Source: Hondaea fermentalgiana (taxonomy: Eukaryota; Sar; Bigyra; Thraustochytrida; Thraustochytriidae). From it: a DNA stretch of 64,000 bases. Where the stretch lies: the NCBI GenBank assembly GCA_014084085.1, contig NPFB01000037.1, positions 6,860 to 70,859 of the forward strand, in the 5' to 3' direction. This document shows positions 10,078 through 18,368 of this stretch, in pieces (the stretch's first letter is position 1; each line of letters opens with the position of its first letter). The notes below the pieces were generated by a model. The model was given only the letters and a program-made list of their open reading frames with translations. It was not told where the DNA came from and did not search any database. The translations under genes and the position numbers were made by a program.

Positions 10078-11490
10078 AGCTGGCGCTCTTCATGCGATGC
10101 CCAAGAACGGAGGAGTCACGACTAAATTCTGGAGATCTCTGCATCGTTTCACTACGATTCTGTAAGTCTACAGCCTCGCATTTGTGCTCGCGAGAGAGAA
10201 GCCCGAGAGCAATAAAGTGATACCCGCGTGTCTTGCGCTGCGCTCTTCAAGAGGCTAGGTGCCTGCTGCGTTCTCCTCTCCTACGAAATCCTTCGATCTT
10301 GCAAGCCGCACCACTGCCCACCGATGCGTCTTTCAACACGCCCAGGCTTCGCAGCCGCGGCGTCCAGGCTCTCATTTACGCGCGCGCCCGCGAACCCAGG
10401 CTCGTCATCGCACAATTTCGTAAGTTCTCCGGTGGGCACAGCCCACTCTCCCTTTTCTGGCTTACGGTCTCCATGTTGGTCGCACTGTAACCAGCCATGC
10501 CCTGCTGGGCCTGCGCGGAGAACGAGTTGGCTTCCCGCTACGCTGGCGTGCCGGCTGCGGCCACTGCTCCTGCTAACCTGCTGCCATGGCTGGCTGTAGC
10601 TGCAGCGTTCCGCAGCCCGCCGCGGCCGCTTCTATGCTCGTCCCTTTCGCGCGCGCGCGCGGCACGCGCGGCTACGGCACATTTGTTCTGAGTCGCGACG
10701 GCTCTTCCGCCTGCCACAGCTGATTAGCAGGAAACAAGGGTGATCTCAGCGCTGTCAAGTTCAAGCTTTGGCCTGCACGCGCGTGCTCCGCGCGCGCGCA
10801 AGGAGCTGTGGCCGATGCGAGCCACGCTGGGCTCGCGGAGGCTGGACGCGGCGCGGAGTCTGCGGTATGCGACGCTTGGCAGGCGAGCAGGAGCAGGCAG
10901 CAGCAGTGCAGCGGCTGCAGGTCAAAAGACGAAAAGCCTGCGTGCAACGTAGCTTGCCATGGTTGAAGGTCCACCATGGCCAGCAAGCTGCAGCTCCTAC
11001 AGGCTTCATTTTCGGGTTCTTTTGTCAGGATAATAAGAATTACCGCGGCATCGTATAGGCATCCGAGTCAGCGTGCAGGCAAATCCCGAACACCGTAGAG
11101 GCGGGGGGAGGTTCTTCGGAGCATCGGATCCGAGCTTCGGAGAAGCAGCAGGAGCACTCTCCGAACCTTTGACACGCCGTGGATGCCTGGCTGCCGGGGG
11201 GGCCAAGACCAAGACCAAGCCAAACCAAGCCAAGCCGCAAGCCTCCAGGAGAAGGCGAAGAGGCGCCGCTGCCGACGCAGCCACGGCGGTTACCATTCGC
11301 CTAGCTCGCCCGGTCGACCCGTATCTCTCGGTCTCCGTCACTCACGGTCAGTCTCTCCAGCTTGTATACCTGCAGCTGCAGCTGCTAGCTACAAGGGGGC
11401 TACGTAGAGCCGGCGGCCGGACCGGCGCTGAGACCCGGGGGTCCCCGGGGTGTCCCCGCTCCCGCCTCACCTTGCCTCGCTTGCCTCGCC

Positions 11491-11579
11491 CAGACAGACA
11501 GACAGACAGACTCACATAGTCGCGGCAGACAGACACAGACGCGACAGACAGACAGACAGACAGACAGACAGTCAGACAA
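11491..11579. repeat. CAGA microsatellite
   Basis: Two blocks of CAGACAGA separated by CACATAGTCGCGG-like sequence. A reverse-complement counterpart (TCTG array at 38091-38181) also lies beside the other assembly gap. Confidence 0.9.
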
Positions 11580-12149
11580 GCAGACCGGGACATCTGGCTG
11601 CGCGGCCTCCCTCCCCGCGCGGCCTCGCGGCCTGGCCGCAGTCGGCGGCTCGATCGCGGCGGCGAGAAGCCCAGCCAGCGGAGAAGAAGCCCAGCGCGGG
11701 CCTCGGGCCTGGAAAGAGAGAAGGAAAGAGGCGGGAAAGGAGCCCGGCCGGGCCAGAGGGCGCGCGAGCCAGCGCCGCGAAGGGAGCGAGGGCTCGATTG
11801 CGCGCGCGCGCGGGAGCGAGCGAGCGTGGGCCCTCCCCTTCCCTTGCTCGCTCGCTCGCTCGCTCGCTCGCTCGCGCAAGCGGTCCCAGCGCGTTCTCTC
11901 CACCAGCCCGCGCGGCCGCTCGATCGCGCCGAGCGTTGCCCGCGCCGCTCGAACCCGCGCCGCAGTCCGCGAGCCGCCCAGTTCCGCGCGCCCTGCTCTC
12001 TTCCTCCGCCCGCTCTGCGCCCCAGGCGGACGTCCGCTCCGGCGCGGCGCGGCGGCGGCGGCAGAGCGCGTTGAAGCGCGTTGAAGCGCGGCGCCGGGCG
12101 GGCGCGAGGGCGCGGGCGCGAGGGCGCGGGCGCGAGGGCGTGCGCGAGG

Positions 12150-12249
12150 NNNNNNNNNNNNNNNNNNNNNNNNNNNNNNNNNNNNNNNNNNNNNNNNNNN
12201 NNNNNNNNNNNNNNNNNNNNNNNNNNNNNNNNNNNNNNNNNNNNNNNNN
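12150..12249. other. Assembly gap (100 N)
   Basis: A run of exactly 100 N, the usual filler for a gap of unknown size. It sits in extremely GC-rich sequence just 5' of the ARM/SPRY gene and may hide its promoter or first codons. The flanks share no end overlap that I can see. Confidence 0.99.
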
Positions 12250-12590
12250 CGGGCGCCGCCGGGCGAGGCCGCGCCGGCGGCAGCGGAGACGGAGACGCAG
12301 GCACAGCCGCAGGCGTCTTTCAAGTTGTTGTGCACGGAGATGTGAACATCAACGGCGACAACACCAGCAACGACAAGAGCGCTGAGCATAATGTGCATGT
12401 GCAAGCCCCAGACCTGCAGCTGCAGGAAGGAGATTGTGGGCCGGGTGCACGCTCGAGTGCAAGTCGAAGGCCACTGCCAAGCATGCGTGGGACGCGGACG
12501 ACCTGTGCAAATCCGAGACGCGGGCGCGACGAGGACGACGACGAGGACGAGGTGGAGGACGAGGAGGCCGCGGTTGCAGCAGCCGCGGAG

Positions 12591-15500
12591 ATGACCGTCA
12601 AGCGCAAGACGCCCAGCGTGGGCCCAGCAGGCGCTGGCGCCTCCGCGCGGTCGCCCTGGAGGAGGACACCGCGAGCCGAGGAGAGACTTGGGACCAAGCG
12701 CCAGAGAAAGCAACGGGCCTCCGCAGAAGACCTCGAAGCCCTCGTTCAAGACGCAGTCGAAAGAGACCGCAAGGCAAAGTTTAAGGCGCTGCGCACATGC
12801 GATGTCATCCTCAATCACACATTCGCGCACCATAGCAGCAACGATGACCGGGCCGCAGACGAAAAATTAGCCGCAGGCGAACATCGCCGCACCAACAGCG
12901 ATGGCTCCGTGCCCAGCATGCTCGGGGGCTCCGACGAGCGGCACGATAACGGTCGCGTGGAAGACTGCTGCTGCGGCGACGAAATCGAAGACCTCGACGA
13001 GGCCGAAACCATGGATTTGGGCGGCAACTCCCTGTATCGCCAACGTAATCCCTTCTTCTTCCTCCAGACAGAGTTCGACAACTCTCTCCATCTTGACGAA
13101 CGCAAACGTGCAGGAACGAAGCGATCCCGATGGGGCATCGAGGTCCCTCTCGGACGCTTGCAAAAGCTTGCCGGAGCAGAACCGGGCATTCTGCGCAGCG
13201 TCGCAGACTTTTTGCAAGTTCAAGAGACCGTGCAGCTGACATCCGTGTGCCACGCCTTTCTTGCTGCACTTCAAGGTCAACCTCTCCGTCTCGATCAGCT
13301 TCAACGCGTCTTTGACGTCAAACAACTGGCGCAGTCAGCGCTCGCAGCAGCAGCAGCAGCAAGACCTCCGTTCCTCGCCGACAGCGGCGACAAACAGGAC
13401 ACGGGCGTGAAATTTTGCCATCTTCATCCCGACTGCGATGCCGAATTCGACGACGAAGACAATGACATCGACGACGATGACGAGGAGGAACCCCATCCAG
13501 ATGACGAAGAGATGATGCTCGTTGCGCCATCTGTACAGAGCAAGAACGGATTTCATATTCAGGAATCCACCAGTCGACGCATGACGAACTGGACTATCAC
13601 GGGTCTGCGTGTACGCCCGGGAGACAGAGAAGAAGAAAAAGAAGACGAATTGAACCTCTGGGATCTCCTCGATAATTCAAAACTCGTCAGACTCATCATG
13701 ACCGGCGATGTCGACGCCATCGACGCCAACCGCATGGCAAACTGCCACCGCCTCGAGTGCTTTGATGCGGGCGTCTCTTGCGGACACCTCGAAAATGCTC
13801 AGGTGCTGCGATCGCTCCCACGTCTCTCCCACTTGTACGTCCGCAACACGCGCAACCTCGTCTCAGCAAACTTTGTTCCAGCCGGCAACAGTCTTGCAGA
13901 GCTCTCTTTGTACATGTGCAGGAACCTCGAAGACATTAGCGCACTCAGGGCATGTCCGAACCTCACTGTCCTCGATCTGGGTGGATGCCACCTCGTACGC
14001 AACGTTGACGCCCTCGCTGCATGCACCTCGCTCGAGAAGCTTTCAATTGCAGACTGTGCGCGCGTGCCCAGCATCGACCCCCTCCGTGATCATCCACGCC
14101 TCTTCCACCTCGACATTAGCGGATGTGCCCTTGCGCAGGACCTTTCTGCGTTGGACACACTACCGGCGCTCGCCAAGCTCAAACTCAAGCGCTGCGATGT
14201 GGTTGCCACCGAGCCCCTCTTAGGTAGCACCAACCCGGTCATCGCGCTCGAGGCGAAAAACAATATCCGAAACTACAAACTCGCGAGTGTCGACACCATT
14301 TTGCCGCAGCTCATTCGCAGAATCGATTCCGCGCAACCTCCCCTTTGCGCGAGTGTGCAGCGCGCGATCGAGGACACCCTCGACATTCTCTCTGCCTATG
14401 CCTTCCACGAGGGCCTGCACTCTTCCACCACACTGGCCACCAGTGGCATTGTTCCCATTCTTTTGGGGCTCATTGCGAACCCTGATGCGACACCAATCTC
14501 CATGCGCCGCCTCGTCTTCCAAGTGGTTGCCCGTGTCTCTCAGACGCGCGAGGCGGTGCCGGATATGTCGCGCCACGGCGCAGGCGCAGCCGCCGCGCGC
14601 GAGCTTCACCGCGCGCTCTGCAAACCGCGCACGTATTCCAGTCAAGATCTCGACATTATGCAATACTGTGCCTCAATCGTTCTCTTTATCGCCGCCGTCC
14701 AGGGCGAACGCGAGCGCCTCGTCCAGGGCTCCCCCCATCTCATTGCCTGTCTTGTCCGCCTCGTTCAGATCGGACCGCCCGAAACCGTGGCTGAGGCCGC
14801 TGGCGCGTTGTGGAACCTCGCCGCGAGCCTCGAGATCGGCAGCGTCATCGCCGCCACCCCTGGCGCCATCGCTGCGCTTGCTGCCGTGCTTCAAACGGGA
14901 ACCATCACCGCCAAGCTCCAAGCGTCCGGCGCCCTGCGCAATCTCGCCATTCTCGACACCAACAAGGACATTCTCGCAAACAATGGAGTTCTCGAGCCCC
15001 TCATCAACATTGTCCGCGCCCGCGTCGTGGCCAACGCTACCGTCGCGCGCGAGCCGTCCCTAATGCACTCCCTCTCTGCGTTTTCCGAGGATGAGACAAT
15101 GCTCGTCATCAAGGCCACAGCCACCCTGCGCATCCTCGCCACTCGCGAATGCGTGCAACTGAGGGCGGGGGCGCTCGGCGCTGTGGCCGTCCTCGTCGGC
15201 CTTCTCTCGGACCGCGAAGCAATGCTCCGTCGTCAGACCTGCGGGGCGCTGCTCGCTCTCAGTTTCAACGCAAGCAACCGCGCGGCGCTTTTGAGCGCCA
15301 ATGCTGTTCCGTACTTTATTCGCATTGTTGACGCCTCATCGAACGAGTCCATGGTCATTTCCGCTGCGGGCTGTCTATGGAATCTTGCCATGCATGCTGA
15401 CATCGACAATGCAATCTTCCGCGACCCAAGCGCCATCCCAGCGCTGGTGCGTCGGCTGGATTCCACCAACCCAGAGGTTGTGTGCCGGGTTGCCGGCGCG

Positions 15501-16616
15501 ATGCGCAGCCTTGCCTTTCTCGAGTTTCACAAGGAGCTTGTTGTCATGCATGGCGGCGTCGACAAACTCGTGCGACACATCAATCTCCCGGCTACGAAAG
15601 CGCTCACGCAGGTCCTCTCGGCGCTTCGACTCGTTGCCAGCGGACCCGCGCAGACGCGTCTTGCCATCGTCCGCGCCGGGGCCATTCCGCGGCTTGCGCA
15701 AGTCGTCCAGCTTGGTACGGCAGAGACTGTCTACCTTGCGCTCAGCACGCTAGCCCATCTCGCGCCCGATCACGCTCAGCTCATTGTGAAACACTTGCCC
15801 GTGAGTCACCTCGTCGCGCTCTACTTTCAGGCCTCCAGCCATGCGTTGTCTCCCGCTGCAATGACCAGTCTTGGAGCCACTGCGTCAGTCATGTCTTCGG
15901 TTTCCGCGTCGCCAAGTCTCGTGCGTGAAGATGCTGGCTACATCCTGCAGCGGATAGCCATGCTCGGGCCTGCGCCCCATCAAATGCACTCCGACAGCTT
16001 AATTGTGGAGAATGCCATGACGCACGAGCACCTGAGCCGAGGTCTGCTGCCTCTTCGCAGAATTAGGGGCGTGCCAGGTGATGTGCAGACTGCGAACTCT
16101 TTTGATGGTACCATGCGCTTCTTCAGCTACGCCACTGTCGGCGCATTCGATCGTTTCGTAAGCTCTGGCAAGGTCTTTTACGAAATTGAAATTGTCAAGG
16201 TTACCGATGCACCTTCTTTTGGGTGGTCATCGTGCCGCTTCGCCATGCATCGAAACTATCTCTCCGACTACGGTCTTGGGTTCCCGTGCTCGAACCCAGC
16301 GCTTCAGGACAGTTGGGCTGTCGACGGTCAAAAGTGCCGAAGATGGCCAGGAGAGACACCCTTTGGTACCCAATGGACCTCAGGTGACGTCCTTACTGTT
16401 GCCGCAGACATTGACGCGGGCGAAATCTTTTTTGGCCTTAATGGTAGCTTTGCCGCTCCCATGGGCCTCGCCTTTTCCGGTGTGCGTGGGGCTTGCTCCG
16501 TTGGCATCACGCCTGCCATCTCGGCAAGTCAGGGAACTGTGGTGCGTGTCAATCTCGGTCACCAACCCATGCGATTTGGTGCGCCTGCGCCAGGCTTCGT
16601 TCCCTTTTGTACATAA
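12591..16616 (+). CDS. F-box-like / leucine-rich repeat / armadillo repeat / SPRY domain protein
   Basis: From the ATG at 12591 the product is 1341 aa. The frame stays open upstream to the N gap, so an earlier start cannot be excluded; I chose the first Met after the acidic low-complexity stretch. Parts in order: a basic, disordered N-terminus; an F-box-like helix pair (about 198-228, ILRSVADFLQVQETVQL); an acidic stretch; short LRRs with the period LxxLxLxxCxxLxD (about 383-546, 13740-14230); armadillo repeats (about 580-1080, e.g. AAGALWNLAAS and ASGALRNLAIL); and a SPRY domain (about 1161-1333, SGKVFYEIEI, FGWSS, DIDAGEIFFGLNGS). Such proteins act as scaffolds, and an F-box would imply an SCF ubiquitin-ligase adaptor. 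The F-box call is weak; LRR, ARM and SPRY are clear. It is convergent with the dioxygenase gene at 16834. Confidence 0.85.
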   Translation: MTVKRKTPSVGPAGAGASARSPWRRTPRAEERLGTKRQRKQRASAEDLEALVQDAVERDRKAKFKALRTCDVILNHTFAHHSSNDDRAADEKLAAGEHRRTNSDGSVPSMLGGSDERHDNGRVEDCCCGDEIEDLDEAETMDLGGNSLYRQRNPFFFLQTEFDNSLHLDERKRAGTKRSRWGIEVPLGRLQKLAGAEPGILRSVADFLQVQETVQLTSVCHAFLAALQGQPLRLDQLQRVFDVKQLAQSALAAAAAARPPFLADSGDKQDTGVKFCHLHPDCDAEFDDEDNDIDDDDEEEPHPDDEEMMLVAPSVQSKNGFHIQESTSRRMTNWTITGLRVRPGDREEEKEDELNLWDLLDNSKLVRLIMTGDVDAIDANRMANCHRLECFDAGVSCGHLENAQVLRSLPRLSHLYVRNTRNLVSANFVPAGNSLAELSLYMCRNLEDISALRACPNLTVLDLGGCHLVRNVDALAACTSLEKLSIADCARVPSIDPLRDHPRLFHLDISGCALAQDLSALDTLPALAKLKLKRCDVVATEPLLGSTNPVIALEAKNNIRNYKLASVDTILPQLIRRIDSAQPPLCASVQRAIEDTLDILSAYAFHEGLHSSTTLATSGIVPILLGLIANPDATPISMRRLVFQVVARVSQTREAVPDMSRHGAGAAAARELHRALCKPRTYSSQDLDIMQYCASIVLFIAAVQGERERLVQGSPHLIACLVRLVQIGPPETVAEAAGALWNLAASLEIGSVIAATPGAIAALAAVLQTGTITAKLQASGALRNLAILDTNKDILANNGVLEPLINIVRARVVANATVAREPSLMHSLSAFSEDETMLVIKATATLRILATRECVQLRAGALGAVAVLVGLLSDREAMLRRQTCGALLALSFNASNRAALLSANAVPYFIRIVDASSNESMVISAAGCLWNLAMHADIDNAIFRDPSAIPALVRRLDSTNPEVVCRVAGAMRSLAFLEFHKELVVMHGGVDKLVRHINLPATKALTQVLSALRLVASGPAQTRLAIVRAGAIPRLAQVVQLGTAETVYLALSTLAHLAPDHAQLIVKHLPVSHLVALYFQASSHALSPAAMTSLGATASVMSSVSASPSLVREDAGYILQRIAMLGPAPHQMHSDSLIVENAMTHEHLSRGLLPLRRIRGVPGDVQTANSFDGTMRFFSYATVGAFDRFVSSGKVFYEIEIVKVTDAPSFGWSSCRFAMHRNYLSDYGLGFPCSNPALQDSWAVDGQKCRRWPGETPFGTQWTSGDVLTVAADIDAGEIFFGLNGSFAAPMGLAFSGVRGACSVGITPAISASQGTVVRVNLGHQPMRFGAPAPGFVPFCT

Positions 16617-16833
16617 ATTGTTCTCGCTTGCAAATCTTATCAAGCCAAATCGCAAGGGCCAATCACTTTTCGTTTTCTTCATTTCATATCTTCTTTTTTA
16701 CCTTCGAAAAATTCTGTTAGTTTTATTCTTCTTCTGTTTTGCTTTCTTTCTTTTTGCTATACCACGATTCGCGTCCGTGCTTTTCCCTCTCTTCCGAAAG
16801 CACTTTTGTGCATTGCAATCAAACGTTGAAGAA

Positions 16834-17661
16834 TCAGAGCAAACTCTTCTTTGGGTGCCTGCCATCGACGTAGCCAATGAATGGCGACGCAACAGAGTAG
16901 CCGAGCAGCTCCTGAAGACGATCCGGGAGAGTTTTCACCGTTTCGCGAGGTACCGCAAGAAAGTGGTTTTCTTGGGGCCTAACCCAGCCCGAGCAGTACT
17001 CCAGAATGACACCCAAGCGGGCCTTGTCAGACCGGTTTGCGCCCCCGCCATGTAAGAGACTGCCTCGGTAGAACATGACTGAACCTTTCGGCATGGTTGC
17101 CGATATCTTCTTCAATTTGCACGGCGACTCGGCCAGCATCTCTTTCTGCGTCTTCTTATCCAGTTTGTGCGTCCCAGGAAACAAAACTGTGCTGCCATTT
17201 TCCTCTGTGAAATCGTCAAGAGCCCACATGGAGTTCATGATAACGTCTTGCACCGCCAACTTGTCAATGGGGTACTTGCCGTCATCCCTATGCACCATCT
17301 GCTCCACTTCGCCGGGGTGGATCTCGATGCCTGTTGGGCTCGACAACAGGAACTCGTCCGATTCAAGGCCGCGCTCCACCACGTCCAGGACGAGAGGATG
17401 CGTCGCGAGATCGTCGAATGACCTCGTCTTGCCAAACACCGCGTACATGCGACGTGTCTTGAAACCCTCAAAGTCGTTCCTGCCTTCGGGTACGCTGTTC
17501 AGGATCCCCGTGATTTCGGCCTTCATTGCGGCAACGCGTTCCTCGTCCAAGAACCCTTCCACAATGGCGTACCCGTGCGTGTCAAGGCTCGCCTCGATGC
17601 GAGCTGCAAGCCCGGCAGGGTCCGCCTTCTCCGCTGCCCATTGATACCTCGTTGCGGCCAT
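16834..17661 (-). CDS. Phytanoyl-CoA dioxygenase (PhyH) family protein
   Basis: The protein is 275 aa, starting at the ATG at 17661. It is a non-haem Fe(II)/2-oxoglutarate oxygenase of the PhyH type. The N-terminus has the family opening GYAIVEGFLDEERVAAMK. The iron-binding facial triad is visible as HRD in MVHRDDGKYP and the distal His in SLLHGGGANRSDKARLG, where the nearby Arg fits the 2-oxoglutarate ligand. Length matches the family (about 250-330 aa). There is no C-terminal SKL-type peroxisomal signal (it ends in KKSLL) and no obvious signal peptide, so a cytosolic location is likely. The substrate cannot be told from sequence; phytanoyl-CoA, a halogenase-like or a small-molecule hydroxylase role are all possible. 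It is tail-to-tail with the ARM/SPRY gene and divergent from AP-2 alpha. Confidence 0.85.
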   Translation of the reverse strand: MAATRYQWAAEKADPAGLAARIEASLDTHGYAIVEGFLDEERVAAMKAEITGILNSVPEGRNDFEGFKTRRMYAVFGKTRSFDDLATHPLVLDVVERGLESDEFLLSSPTGIEIHPGEVEQMVHRDDGKYPIDKLAVQDVIMNSMWALDDFTEENGSTVLFPGTHKLDKKTQKEMLAESPCKLKKISATMPKGSVMFYRGSLLHGGGANRSDKARLGVILEYCSGWVRPQENHFLAVPRETVKTLPDRLQELLGYSVASPFIGYVDGRHPKKSLL

Positions 17662-18368
17662 CGTCTCCTCGTCCTACTTCCCTTCTTCAAGTTCGCAGTC
17701 TCTCGCCGCGTTTTGGTTCTGGCTGGCTGGCCCAGCTGCAGCTGCTGCTGCGCAGGATTGACTTTTCCTCCTCGTCCCCAATTGGGCTTTGCTTCCTCCG
17801 GTCTCGACTTTCCAGTCGCATTTGCAGGCGTAGCCGAGGCGGGACGGACCGGACTGCAGTGCAAAACTCGATGCTTGCGACTCGGGACGCTTTCGCCTTG
17901 CTTGGAGCCTCCCACTCCCCAAAGGTCCCGATGCTACTCCGAGTCAATCAAGGCAGGCTTTGCAGTCGCTCACCTTGGAGTATGTGAACCTACACCTCCG
18001 TTCCTGGCGTGGGCTGGCTGATGATATGCCAAGACAGTGCTCGAAGCCAAGCTTTTCTTGATGGTAGGGTGACCTGATAAAAATCGTCACAAGTTGTCGC
18101 TTTTGCGGGGAATACTTGGTAAAAGTAGGCCTCATTTGGCACGGACAACGAGCAAATTAAATTTTAAAGAGTGAAGGATCCTTTTCGCCCACGCCAAGAT
18201 CCCGTATCGTGCCGTGCGAAGAGGCCCGCCGCTCACCTTCGGCTGGTCGGGGGCGAGCGAGCGCGCCTTCCGTTACGCGCTCCTTTCCTTCTCGCGCGGT
18301 CGATCGGCCCGACCGCCGCTCGGACGTTCACGCTCGCTCACGCAGCGACAGCAACGACAGCAGTGAAG
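17662..18368. other. Divergent intergenic region, PhyH gene / AP-2 alpha
   Basis: About 700 bp between divergent starts, presumably holding both promoters. An AT-rich patch with AAATTAAATTTTAAAG lies near 18153-18168, 200 bp before the AP-2 alpha start. No gene is seen. Confidence 0.5.

Larger units (their letters stand above)
9185..12149. other. Repeat-rich intergenic region before the ARM/SPRY gene
   Basis: About 3 kb with no supported gene. It holds an AGCC array (10034-10077), a CAGA array (11491-11579), CTCG repeats near 11840-11880 and a GGGCGCGA array (about 12095-12149) running into the gap. GC content rises steeply towards the gap. A 17-base match to the 5' flank of paralogue 1 lies at 11076-11092. 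Confidence 0.6.

Noticed and set aside
12081..12590. Upstream extension of the ARM/SPRY gene through the first gap
   Set aside because: It crosses filler N and low-complexity GGGCGCGA repeats; only the frame after the gap could be real and it has no clear domain.
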